Source: Mucilaginibacter sp. 44-25 (GTDB lineage Bacteria; Bacteroidota; Bacteroidia; Sphingobacteriales; Sphingobacteriaceae). Taken from it: a DNA stretch of 64,000 nucleotides. Of the stretch, positions 35,209 to 44,268 are shown piece after piece (the first letter of the stretch is position 1; each line of letters opens with the position of its first letter). The notes under the pieces were generated by a model. The model was not told the origin of the DNA. It did not search any database and saw nothing but the letters and a program-made list of their open reading frames with translations. The stretch spans positions 372,001-436,000 of the forward strand of contig MKTS01000003.1 of the NCBI GenBank assembly GCA_001898335.1, in the 5' to 3' direction. The translations under genes were made by a program, and so were the position numbers.

Positions 35209-36777
35209 ATGCATTTATATAAATATATCCTGTCTGCTTTTCTTTGCGCGTTTCTTTACTCTTCTTTATCTGCACACCCCACAGCTGCACGTGATACTTC
35301 TACTCAAATATTGCTTGATACTATAAAGCAGCCTAAAAGGGAGTTCAGAGGTGTATGGATAGCCACGGTTGTAAATCTGGACTGGCCAACCAATGCGAGG
35401 GCAGGTGCAGAGGCGCAAAAGCGTGAGCTTGCCAGCGAAATGAATACTTTACAGCAAACGGGTATAAACGCGATAATGTTTCAGGTGCGGCCTGCTGCAG
35501 ATGCATTTTATGCCCACAGCCGAGAGCCCTGGTCAAAATATCTTACAGGCAGGCAAGGGCAAAGCCCGGGCTATGATCCGCTGGATTTTGCGGTAACAGA
35601 AGCGCACAAGCGCGGAATGGAACTGCATGCGTGGTTTAATCCGTACAGGGCAACGTTTGATGGCCGCTTTGCTATGCTTGCGCCAGAACACATTACCAGG
35701 GTTAAGCCCGAATGGTTTTTTATTTATGACGGAATAAAATTATTTAACCCCGGCATCCCCGAGGTTCGCGAATATATAGTACAAGTGGTGCTTGATGTGG
35801 TAAAAAACTATGATGTGGACGGGATACATATGGATGATTATTTTTATCCGTACCCGGTGCGAGGGCAGGTGATCAATGATGTAGCCACGTTTGCACAATA
35901 TGGTGAGGGATTTGATAACATACGCGACTGGCGCCGCAACAATGTAGATCAGCTTATACATATGCTGGCCGATAGCATACATAAATATAAGCCTCACATG
36001 AAGTTTGGCATAAGCCCTTTTGGTATATGGGCCAACAAAAGTCAGCACCCCGATGGTTCGGCCACAAGCGGCGGCTCTTCTTATATTGAAAACTTTGCTG
36101 ATACCCGCAAGTGGATGCAGGAGGGTTGGATAGACTATATCAATCCGCAGATCTACTGGCAAATAGGTAACCGTTCGGCGGCTTTTGATGTTCTGCTGAA
36201 TTGGTGGAGTAATAATACTTTTAACCGGCATTTATATGTTGGACAGGCGCCTTACAGGTTTTATGAGGCACGTAGTCCCGCATTTAAAAACCCATCGGAA
36301 ATACCCAACCAATTACGGATGATACGTGCTAACCCAAGAGCACAGGGTAGTGTTTATTTTAGGGCTCAATCAATTATTGGTAATGCCAACCACATTGCCG
36401 ATTCGCTCAGGCAGGATTTTTACAGGCATCCGGCCCTTCCGCCGGAGATGCTCTGGCTCGACTCTGTGCCGCCTAACCCGGTACAAAATTTTACGGCCAG
36501 GCCGGAGAACAAGGGGATTATGCTAAAATGGGCAGCTCCATTACCGGCAAGTGATAATGAGCCTGTTTATGGCTATGTGATTTACCGTTTTCAGGGAAAC
36601 GAAAAGTTTGATCTTGCTGACCCTAAAAATATTCTGCACATACAATACGATACAGAGGCTGCGTATTTTGACACTAATGTAAGGCCCGGTGCAACTTACT
36701 TTTATGTGGTTACCGCTCTTGATAGGTTAAAGAATGAAAGCGAACGGTCACCAACTGTAGCGGTTACCGTCCCGTAA
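35209..36777 (+). CDS. UPF0748/GH10-like glycoside hydrolase family protein
   Basis: 522 residues. Signal peptide (about 1-23) then a TIM-barrel domain of the GHL10/UPF0748 (YngK) family: FRGVWIATVVNLDWPT, NAIMFQVRPAADAFY, DGIHMDDYFYPYP and FGISPFGIW are diagnostic. A fibronectin type III-like domain ends the protein (about 430-522). Members are predicted carbohydrate-active and some relatives cleave or bind cell-wall glycans; the substrate here is unknown. Transcribed alone, with a terminator shared with the S41 gene. Confidence 0.9.
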   Translation: MHLYKYILSAFLCAFLYSSLSAHPTAARDTSTQILLDTIKQPKREFRGVWIATVVNLDWPTNARAGAEAQKRELASEMNTLQQTGINAIMFQVRPAADAFYAHSREPWSKYLTGRQGQSPGYDPLDFAVTEAHKRGMELHAWFNPYRATFDGRFAMLAPEHITRVKPEWFFIYDGIKLFNPGIPEVREYIVQVVLDVVKNYDVDGIHMDDYFYPYPVRGQVINDVATFAQYGEGFDNIRDWRRNNVDQLIHMLADSIHKYKPHMKFGISPFGIWANKSQHPDGSATSGGSSYIENFADTRKWMQEGWIDYINPQIYWQIGNRSAAFDVLLNWWSNNTFNRHLYVGQAPYRFYEARSPAFKNPSEIPNQLRMIRANPRAQGSVYFRAQSIIGNANHIADSLRQDFYRHPALPPEMLWLDSVPPNPVQNFTARPENKGIMLKWAAPLPASDNEPVYGYVIYRFQGNEKFDLADPKNILHIQYDTEAAYFDTNVRPGATYFYVVTALDRLKNESERSPTVAVTVP

Positions 36778-36794
36778 TCCCGCATTGTAATCCA

Positions 36795-36836
36795 TAAAAA
36801 AACCTCTGCCCGATAGAGCAGGGGTTTTTATTTTAA
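36795..36836. terminator. Bidirectional terminator
   Basis: Stem AAAAACCTCTGC / GCAGGGGTTTTT (G-T pairs) between the convergent UPF0748 and S41 genes, with T-runs on both sides. Confidence 0.78.
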
Positions 36837-36848
36837 GCTTGGTTTATA

Positions 36849-38975
36849 TTAGCGGGAAGCTGTTTTATTACCAAGTGTAATGTAATCTGTCAGAACCTGG
36901 CCCGCTTCTTTTTGTAAAAAGTCAAGGTCTTCTTTCTTTGGTTTGGCTTCGCCTTTCTTAAGAGGGCGCAGGCCTAGGGCTACTCGCCTTAGGTTGTTTC
37001 GTTCAAACGCTTTCTGCTCATCGGCGTCTCTTTCTTTTTTGAGTTCAGCCTCATTCAAAGTAATCGTCTTAACAGTGTCCTGCTTTCTGGCATCTTGTAT
37101 ATCCTCTAACAGGTATTTATAGCTAAGGCTGCTGTTCATTCTCTCGTCGTGCAGTTTACGCAGTTGCGGAATAACGGTTGAGAAATTGCCCACAACAGAA
37201 AAGTCTGTTTTAGGGATCATATCAAACGGCATTGCCGAAGGCTCTGTATCTTCTCCATATTTATCCAGTGGAATGATGGATGGGAACTGAACGTCAGGAA
37301 TTACACCTTTATGCTGTGTTGAATTACCGCTTATGCGATAAAACTTAGCTATGGTAAGGTTGAGCTGGCCAAATTTGTTTTGGCTGCCTGTAGCCACAGC
37401 TTTAGGCTTACCTACCATTGACATGAGTTTATCTTTTAAGGTAGGTGATATGATCTTGTCCAGGTCGATAGCATTTTGAACAGACCCCTTTCCGTAGGTT
37501 TGGGTGCCGATGATAAGGCCGCGGCCATAATCCTGTATAGCGCCGGAGAAGATCTCTGAAGCTGACGCGCTGAATCTATCCACCAATACGGCAAATGGCC
37601 CTGAATAAGCAATGCCATCATCCTCATCCTTGTCAACTTCTATCTGGTTGCGGGCGTCACGAACCTGTACCACCGGGCCGTTTTTTATGAACAGGCCGGT
37701 AAGTTCAATAGCTTCCATTAGCGAGCCGCCACCATTTTGGCGAAGATCCATAATAACGCCATCAACATTTTCGCGTTTAAGACTATCCAAAATAAGCTTA
37801 ACATCGCGTGTTGTGCTTTTATAATTCGGGTTACCAGCTTTGTAATCGGCAAAATCCAGGTAAAATGCAGGTACCGAGATAATACCTATCTTAATGGTTT
37901 TGCCATTGCTGTTATACGTTCTGATATCTTTTTTCGCAGAAACATCCTTTAAGATGATTTTTTCGCGCACCAGCTCTATGATCCTTGGTTTTGATGTGGC
38001 TGCTGCTCCCTTTGCCAGCAATTGAAGCCTTACAGTAGTTCCTTTAGGGCCGCGTATTAAAGCTATAGCGTTATCAATGCGCCAGCCAACAATATCCTGC
38101 CACTCGCCGTTTTTGCCCTGCGCCACAGCAACTATCCGGTCCTCGGCATTTACCAGTTTACTCTTATCAGCCGGGCCGCCCGGAGTTACGCTCTTAATGG
38201 TTACATATTCGTTTTCAGTCATTAGCGACGCGCCAATTCCCTCAAGAGAACGCGACATGTCAATATTGAAATTAGCCGCGTTTGATGGATTGAAATAGTT
38301 GGTGTGCGGATCAATGGCTTCGGTAAATGAATCCATAAAAACCTGGAAAACATCCTGGCTCGACAATTTATTGGCCTGGGAAAGTACGCTGGTGTAGCGT
38401 TTCTTTAGCGTAACCTTATTGGCCGCATCGTCCTTGCCTGTAAGCTTAAGGTTAAGCAGGTCATATTTGACGCGTTTTGACCATATATCATGCAACTCGG
38501 CGTCAGACTTGGCCCATGGCAAGCTGTCGCGGTCAAAAGTGAACATTTCATTTTTAGTGTAATCGAAACTTTTGGAAAGTTCCGCTACAGAAAAGTTTAC
38601 ATATTCGGTATACCGTTTTTGAAAAACGTTAAAGATGTAAAATACATCATTCAGGTTTCCTGATTTTATATCGTCATCCAATACATTTCTGTACTGTTCA
38701 AAGTCTTTAATATCTCCTGCTGTTAGATAATTGTGGTTTTCGTCAAGTTTTTTTATGTACCTGTCAAAAATGATGCTTGATATCGAGTCATTAAGCGGCA
38801 CTTTTTTATAGTTGTAATCAGTGATGAGCTTAGCTACATAAGTAAGTACCACGCTTTGCTGCTCTTCTGGTTTTATGTCGTTAGGGCCAGCTTGTTTATA
38901 AACAGGCCTTGAGGGCGACGCGTTGCAGGCAAGCGCGGCCGCTAAAACCAGCATTAAATATAATTTCTTAAACAT
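36849..38975 (-). CDS. C-terminal processing peptidase (S41, Tsp/Prc type)
   Basis: 708 residues from ATG 38975 (an upstream in-frame ATG at 39017 would put 14 residues before the signal). The N-terminus is an export signal ending near LACNAS, possibly a lipoprotein. A tail-specific-protease N-terminal domain (about 35-230), PDZ domain (about 235-330) and S41 core follow. The catalytic Ser is in FSASASEI, with Lys in TYGKGS. It is a periplasmic protease that cuts protein C-termini. The Lys/Arg-rich C-terminus resembles Prc. Confidence 0.92.
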   Translation of the reverse strand: MFKKLYLMLVLAAALACNASPSRPVYKQAGPNDIKPEEQQSVVLTYVAKLITDYNYKKVPLNDSISSIIFDRYIKKLDENHNYLTAGDIKDFEQYRNVLDDDIKSGNLNDVFYIFNVFQKRYTEYVNFSVAELSKSFDYTKNEMFTFDRDSLPWAKSDAELHDIWSKRVKYDLLNLKLTGKDDAANKVTLKKRYTSVLSQANKLSSQDVFQVFMDSFTEAIDPHTNYFNPSNAANFNIDMSRSLEGIGASLMTENEYVTIKSVTPGGPADKSKLVNAEDRIVAVAQGKNGEWQDIVGWRIDNAIALIRGPKGTTVRLQLLAKGAAATSKPRIIELVREKIILKDVSAKKDIRTYNSNGKTIKIGIISVPAFYLDFADYKAGNPNYKSTTRDVKLILDSLKRENVDGVIMDLRQNGGGSLMEAIELTGLFIKNGPVVQVRDARNQIEVDKDEDDGIAYSGPFAVLVDRFSASASEIFSGAIQDYGRGLIIGTQTYGKGSVQNAIDLDKIISPTLKDKLMSMVGKPKAVATGSQNKFGQLNLTIAKFYRISGNSTQHKGVIPDVQFPSIIPLDKYGEDTEPSAMPFDMIPKTDFSVVGNFSTVIPQLRKLHDERMNSSLSYKYLLEDIQDARKQDTVKTITLNEAELKKERDADEQKAFERNNLRRVALGLRPLKKGEAKPKKEDLDFLQKEAGQVLTDYITLGNKTASR

Positions 38976-39125
38976 ATCTTTAACAGTATTTATACCCGGA
39001 ACTTGTTGAAACATCAATACTTGTGCCTTTTATTTTTATATACAAAAAAAGACAGCAATAAAGCCGTCCCCTAAATGTATTGAATAAACAATATTACAAT
39101 AATGTTTGGTTTGTTTTAAAGTAGG

Positions 39126-39164
39126 ATGCCTGTTTTATGCAAAAGTTACAATAACAGGCATTTA
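39126..39164 (-). terminator. Hairpin at the stop of the TPR gene
   Basis: Arms ATGCCTGTT (39126-39134) and AACAGGCAT (39153-39161) abut the stop codon at 39162. The T-tract on the minus strand (CCTACTTT) is weak, so termination is only likely. Confidence 0.4.
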
Positions 39165-39788
39165 TTTTGACTTAGCGGTAACCTCTGCAGCATCAGCATA
39201 GCGTAATTCTGATTTGGGAAGCCAGGTTTTATTGGTTTGCAAGAACTTCATTTTCTCTTCAATAAATTTTATGTCCTGAGGGCGGCCGTTAGCGCGTGCC
39301 AGTTCACGGGCTTCGGTAAGGTCCTGCTGCGCTTGGGTCATATCTCCAAGGTCGGCTTTAACCATTGCCAGGTTAACCAGATTGCTGATGGTGTGCTGAT
39401 GATCGTTCTGTTGCCTTGATATGAGGTTGCTTTGCAGGTAATACCATTTTGCCTCAGACAGGCGATTCTCTTTTACATAGATCTGTGCTAATTCACTAAA
39501 ACGGTAGCTGGCAGGGCCATATTCACGGAAACGCATACTGTGCTGCGCGGCACGCATTACAATACGCTCGTTTACCTCTAACTGGTACTGGCTTGGTATG
39601 TAGGGAAGGTGGTCTATGCAATCAATATTAACCGTATTGTTTGTGGCTTTCATCCTGGCCAGGCTGTTGTCTTTTATGCGCGAAATCATTGGGTACCGTG
39701 CATGCTTTTTAAAATCAAGGCGCCACCATTGTGCAGATGCAGTAAGGCTGTAAGCGCAAAGCATAACTAATACTAAAAAATATCTCAT
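39162..39788 (-). CDS. Exported tetratricopeptide-repeat-like protein
   Basis: 208 residues. Signal peptide (about 1-19, ending ASAQ). A helical solenoid at about 70-175 has TPR-like spacing: YRFSELAQIYVKENRLSEAKWYY, then NLVNLAMVKADLGDMTQAQQDL. It probably acts as a periplasmic adaptor; partner unknown. Transcribed alone; about 220 bases upstream hold no feature I can name. Confidence 0.7.
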   Translation of the reverse strand: MRYFLVLVMLCAYSLTASAQWWRLDFKKHARYPMISRIKDNSLARMKATNNTVNIDCIDHLPYIPSQYQLEVNERIVMRAAQHSMRFREYGPASYRFSELAQIYVKENRLSEAKWYYLQSNLISRQQNDHQHTISNLVNLAMVKADLGDMTQAQQDLTEARELARANGRPQDIKFIEEKMKFLQTNKTWLPKSELRYADAAEVTAKSK

Positions 39789-40008
39789 TTAAATTTAGCG
39801 GAGGGTGGTAAATAAATTTTAACCGTTATACAAACTTATAAATTAGTTTTCTGATATACAATAGCTTAATTCAATAACGCAGAACCTTTTATTTAAATAC
39901 TATCCTATCATCCCAAGGGTGCTGTAGAAAATTAACTGCCTTGTGTTTAATTTAAAGTTTCAAATGTTTCAAACGCAGGTTTTTAGGTATTATTATAATA
40001 AAAACCAG

Positions 40009-40635
40009 TTACTTTTTGCGCACGCTGAGATAAAAATGCCATAACAGCATACTGGCAATGGTTCGGTACGGTTTCCAATCATCTGCTATTAATAATAGCT
40101 GCTCTCGAGGCGTATCTTTAAGTAAGGATTTCAGCTTTTTAATCGCGTTTACAATCGCCAGGTCTCCTAAAGGCAAAATATCTGTGTGGTGCAGCACGAA
40201 CATGAGGTAAACGTCAACAGTCCAGTTCCCTATTCCTTTTAGGACGGTTAGTTGAGCGCGTATGTCCTCGTCATTCATTTCTTCAAAGGCATTGAGATTA
40301 ATCGTCCCGGCTAATATGGCTTCTGCCAGATACCTGAGGTAGGTCGTTTTTTGTCTGCTGCAATAGCACTCGCGCATTTCGGCATCTGTTAGCAATAAAA
40401 TCCGGGCAGGGGTAACCTCGCCAAGCCGATCGCGAAGTTTGTTCAGTGCCGATAATGCCGAAGCCAGCGATACCTGTTGTTCCAGAATAATATGTACAAG
40501 GCTTTCAAATGTATTGGGCCTGCTCCAATAGGGCGGGTATCCGTAAAGATGAATAACGGTTGCCAGGTCGGCATCCCGCAGGGCCAACTCGTCACATAGC
40601 TGGTGGTAATTATTTGTATTAAACTGTTGTGGCAT
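40009..40635 (-). CDS. AlkA-like DNA-3-methyladenine glycosylase
   Basis: 208 residues with an HhH-GPD fold. The helix-hairpin-helix is LTVLKGIGNWTVDVYLMF; the catalytic Asp is most likely in PLGDLA. FESLVHIILEQQVSLASA is the usual start of the domain. It lacks the N-terminal domain of E. coli AlkA and the C-terminal Fe-S Cys of MutY/Nth, so it is a minimal form. It removes alkylated bases. Divergent from rarA, 64 bases apart. Confidence 0.85.
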   Translation of the reverse strand: MPQQFNTNNYHQLCDELALRDADLATVIHLYGYPPYWSRPNTFESLVHIILEQQVSLASALSALNKLRDRLGEVTPARILLLTDAEMRECYCSRQKTTYLRYLAEAILAGTINLNAFEEMNDEDIRAQLTVLKGIGNWTVDVYLMFVLHHTDILPLGDLAIVNAIKKLKSLLKDTPREQLLLIADDWKPYRTIASMLLWHFYLSVRKK

Positions 40636-40699
40636 TTCTGTTGTTGTAATATTACTAAGTTTTTTAGGATTTAGTGTTTCAATTTCTGAATTTTACCAT

Positions 40700-41980
40700 A
40701 TGAATAATTTGCCGCCCTTAGCCGAACGCATGCGCCCTGCCTCACTGGATGATTATGCAGGCCAGAAACACCTTGTAGGTAAAGGAGCAGTTTTGCGCAA
40801 AGCGATAGAAAGCGGAGCGTTGCCATCCATGATATTCTGGGGGCCGCCAGGAGTGGGTAAGACTACGCTGGCCTATATTATTTCACAATCGCTTTTCAGA
40901 CCGTTCTTTTCACTTAGCGCTATTAATTCAGGTGTGAAGGATGTGAGAGAGGTAATTGAAAAAGCTACTTTGCTTAAAGAGCAGGGCGATGTGTTGCCGG
41001 TACTATTCATAGATGAGATCCACCGCTTCTCCAAATCACAACAGGATTCGCTCCTTGGAGCGGTTGAGCGCGGTATTGTAACACTGATAGGTGCTACTAC
41101 AGAAAACCCATCATTTGAGGTAATCTCCGCTTTGTTATCACGATGCCAGGTTTACATCCTGAAACCACTTGAGGAGCAAGACCTGCTCGACCTGCTCAAC
41201 AAGGCAATGAAAGAGGATATTGTACTGAGTAAAAGGGATATTATCATAAAAGAGCATGAAGCACTTTTACGATTAAGCGGCGGCGATGCGCGCAAATTGC
41301 TTAATATTTTTGAGTTGTTGGTAAGCGCCATTGATGCTAAAAAAATTGTGCTTACCAATGATGTGGTACTGGAACATGTGCAGCAGAACATGGCCTTGTA
41401 TGATAAGGCTGGTGAGCAGCATTATGATATTATTTCTGCATTTATTAAATCCATGCGGGGGAGCGACCCCAACGGCGCTGTTTATTGGCTGGCCCGTATG
41501 ATAGCCGGAGGTGAAGACCCCTTGTTTATTGCCCGCCGCATGCTCATCCTCGCGTCAGAAGATATTGGCAATGCCAACCCTAACGCATTACTTCTGGCAC
41601 AAAGCTGCTTTAATGCCGTGCAGGTAATAGGTATGCCCGAGTCGCAGCTTATACTTTCGCAAACCTGTATCTATCTGGCTACCTCGGCTAAAAGCAATTC
41701 TGCCACTACAGCCATTGGAACGGCTATGTCGCTGGTGCGCGAAAACGGCGACCTCCCGGTGCCTTTGCATTTACGAAATGCGCCAACAAAGTTGATGAAG
41801 AACATAGGCTACGGAAAAAACTACAAATACGCCCACAGCTACGAAGGCAATTTCGCCGAACTCGATTTTCTTCCGGAGCAAATAGCCGGTACAAAAATTT
41901 ATGAGCCGGGTAACAACGCGCGCGAAGCGGAGTCAAAAGAAAGGTTAAAAAAATTGTGGGGCAGCAGGTACAATTATTAG
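40700..41980 (+). CDS. rarA: Replication-associated recombination protein A (MgsA/RarA)
   Basis: 426 residues. AAA+ ATPase with Walker A GPPGVGKT (48-55), Walker B LFIDEIHRFSKSQQD, and sensor SLSAINSG/ATTENPSFE. The C-terminal tetramerisation part (about 260-426) has YWLARMIAGGEDPLFIARRM. It acts at stalled replication forks. The neighbouring divergent AlkA-like gene makes a small DNA-repair pair. Confidence 0.95.
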   Translation: MNNLPPLAERMRPASLDDYAGQKHLVGKGAVLRKAIESGALPSMIFWGPPGVGKTTLAYIISQSLFRPFFSLSAINSGVKDVREVIEKATLLKEQGDVLPVLFIDEIHRFSKSQQDSLLGAVERGIVTLIGATTENPSFEVISALLSRCQVYILKPLEEQDLLDLLNKAMKEDIVLSKRDIIIKEHEALLRLSGGDARKLLNIFELLVSAIDAKKIVLTNDVVLEHVQQNMALYDKAGEQHYDIISAFIKSMRGSDPNGAVYWLARMIAGGEDPLFIARRMLILASEDIGNANPNALLLAQSCFNAVQVIGMPESQLILSQTCIYLATSAKSNSATTAIGTAMSLVRENGDLPVPLHLRNAPTKLMKNIGYGKNYKYAHSYEGNFAELDFLPEQIAGTKIYEPGNNAREAESKERLKKLWGSRYNY

Positions 41981-42028
41981 TATCTTAAACACCGCAATCT
42001 AAACGTACTTTTCTTTACACTCAGCTGA

Positions 42029-43507
42029 ATGATCTTAACCTTTTTCAACCATGAACTGAAAGCCTTTTGGCGTTCAAAAAATACCGGTAAAAGCATAGCG
42101 GTAAAAGTATTTCTTGGCCTCATGATGCTTTATTTGCTGGCCTGCGTATTGTTTTTGAGCTTTGTGCTTGATAAGCTGCTTGGCGAGCTGTTTCCGAAAG
42201 ATGATCTGGTGGTTGCCTTCTGCGGCATTTTACTGGTATACTTTTTATACGATATGGTAATGCGCCTGCAATTGCAGGAACTACCAACGTTAAAAGTACA
42301 GCCATACCTTCATTTGCCGGTAAAGCGTAACACCATTATCAGCTATCTGGCCTTAACTGCGCTTTTCTCTTTCTTTAACCTTTGGCCAATTGTTCTTTTT
42401 ACCCCTTTTATAGTAAAAATTATACTGCCTGAAAATGGAGCGGCAGTAGCCTCGGCCATATGGCTGTCCATCGTTGGTATTTCCGTATTTAATAATTATT
42501 TGGCCCTGTACATCAAAAGGAGGGCTAACCTAAATGGCTGGATTTTTCTGGCGGTTGGCGGTTTGCTATCGCTTATTGTATGTGGCGACTATATTTGGCA
42601 TCTATACTCTATACAAAAAGCCTCCAATCTGGTATTCGGTAATCTGTTAAAGACGCCGGTGTTGGTAATGGTGCCTTTGTTAATGGCTATAGCCATGTTT
42701 TACATTAACTTTTTTTACCTGAAGGATAACTTATACCTGGAAGAGTTAAGTTCTAAAAAGGCAGAAGATCGTAAAAGCAGCACCGAGATACCTTTGCTGG
42801 GTAGGTTTGGCCATATTGGCGATTTGGTAGCTAACGAGATAAAGCTGATATTAAGAAATAAGCGCCCAAGAAGCGCCCTGGTGATGGGTTTGTTCTTTTT
42901 GTTTTATGGGCTCATCTTTTATACCCAAAAAGTTTATGGCGAAGGCATGAAGGTTTTTGTGGGCATGTTCATGACCGGCTTCTTTATTATCAGCTATGGG
43001 CAGTTTATGTATAGCTGGCAGGCTGCGCATTTTGATGGTATATTGGTAAGTAAAGTTAAGTTCCGCGATTTTTTGCGGGCAAAGTACCTGCTGTTTGCCA
43101 TGGTATCTACCGTAGCCTTTGTGTTAACCACACCTTATGCTTATTTTGGCTGGCGTACAGTAATGATACATTTTGTGATGTACCTGTGGAACATCGGTAT
43201 CAATACTACCATAGTGCTTTGGTTTGCCAACTTTAATCAAAAACGTATTGATCTTACAAAGGGAGCTTCCTTTAACTGGGAGGGGGTGGGCGCCAGTCAG
43301 CTCCTGTTATCATTCCCGCTATTAATATGCCCATACCTCATTTATCTGCCATTCAGATACCTGCTGCACAGCAGCGACTGGGGCTTTGGCGCAATGGCTA
43401 TTATAGCCGTTGTGGGCATTGCTACACGCGACTTTTGGATAAAACAGCTTGAAAAAGATTTTTACAATAAACGATATAAAATAGCCGAAGGCTTCAGGAA
43501 TAAATAA
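42029..43507 (+). CDS. DUF5687 ABC exporter permease
   Basis: 492 residues with ten or more membrane helices in two groups, separated by a charged middle region (about 235-290). The N-terminus FFNHELKAFWRSKNTGKSIAVK and the length fit DUF5687, a Bacteroidota family of ABC transporter membrane subunits. It is followed after one base by its ATPase gene. The substrate cannot be told. Confidence 0.8.
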   Translation: MILTFFNHELKAFWRSKNTGKSIAVKVFLGLMMLYLLACVLFLSFVLDKLLGELFPKDDLVVAFCGILLVYFLYDMVMRLQLQELPTLKVQPYLHLPVKRNTIISYLALTALFSFFNLWPIVLFTPFIVKIILPENGAAVASAIWLSIVGISVFNNYLALYIKRRANLNGWIFLAVGGLLSLIVCGDYIWHLYSIQKASNLVFGNLLKTPVLVMVPLLMAIAMFYINFFYLKDNLYLEELSSKKAEDRKSSTEIPLLGRFGHIGDLVANEIKLILRNKRPRSALVMGLFFLFYGLIFYTQKVYGEGMKVFVGMFMTGFFIISYGQFMYSWQAAHFDGILVSKVKFRDFLRAKYLLFAMVSTVAFVLTTPYAYFGWRTVMIHFVMYLWNIGINTTIVLWFANFNQKRIDLTKGASFNWEGVGASQLLLSFPLLICPYLIYLPFRYLLHSSDWGFGAMAIIAVVGIATRDFWIKQLEKDFYNKRYKIAEGFRNK

Positions 43508-43508
43508 C

Positions 43509-44264
43509 ATGATAGAGATTAAAAACCTAAAAAAAGTTTATAACGGGATAACGGTTGTAAATATACCCGCTTTGCAGATACAGAAAGGCGAAAGCGTTGG
43601 TCTGGTAGGAAACAACGGAGCGGGAAAAACAACTTTGTTCCGTATGATACTGGACCTGATACGCCCGCAGGCAGGTGAGGTGCTTTCAAAAGGCCAGGTA
43701 GTAGCCGGCGGTGAAGCCTGGAAGCAATATACCGCCGCTTACCTTGATGAGGGCTTTTTAATAGATTACCTTACCCCCGAAGAGTATCTCTATTTTATTG
43801 GCGGCCTACACCAGCAAAGTAAGGCGCAGGTAGATGAAGAAATGAATGCCCTATCTGATTTTTTCAATGGGGAGATCATCAAGAAAGGTAAATATATACG
43901 TGATCTTTCAAAAGGTAACCAATGCAAGGTGGGTGTAGCCAGTTGCCTGTTGCAAAATCCGGAACTGCTGATGCTGGATGAGCCCTTTGCCAATATTGAC
44001 CCCAGCACACAATTCAGGCTCAAAAATATACTGAAAGATCAGAACAAGAACAAGGGGGTAACCACCATCGTATCCAGTCATGACCTTAACCACGTTACGG
44101 ACGTTTGCGACCGTATCCTGCTGATGGAAAAGGGTGTAGTAATTAAAGATATTGCTACCAGCTCATCCACTCTCGCGGAACTGGAAGAGTATTTTGGCGT
44201 TGGGCAAACTTCAGGCACGGTAAATTATACAGCGCCGGGCATCGATCAGGAAGAGAATCACTAA
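43509..44264 (+). CDS. ABC transporter ATP-binding protein
   Basis: 251 residues. Walker A GNNGAGKT (about 36-43), signature motif LSKGNQCK (in place of LSGGQ), Walker B LLMLDEPFANID and the H-loop SSHDLNH are present. It powers the DUF5687 permease encoded just upstream; both are probably one operon with the M1 peptidase that starts five bases later. Confidence 0.93.
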   Translation: MIEIKNLKKVYNGITVVNIPALQIQKGESVGLVGNNGAGKTTLFRMILDLIRPQAGEVLSKGQVVAGGEAWKQYTAAYLDEGFLIDYLTPEEYLYFIGGLHQQSKAQVDEEMNALSDFFNGEIIKKGKYIRDLSKGNQCKVGVASCLLQNPELLMLDEPFANIDPSTQFRLKNILKDQNKNKGVTTIVSSHDLNHVTDVCDRILLMEKGVVIKDIATSSSTLAELEEYFGVGQTSGTVNYTAPGIDQEENH

Positions 44265-44268
44265 TGCT

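Noticed and set aside
39789..40008. tRNA or small RNA in the gap before the AlkA-like gene
   Set aside because: AT-rich, no cloverleaf, no promoter box and no terminator recognised.
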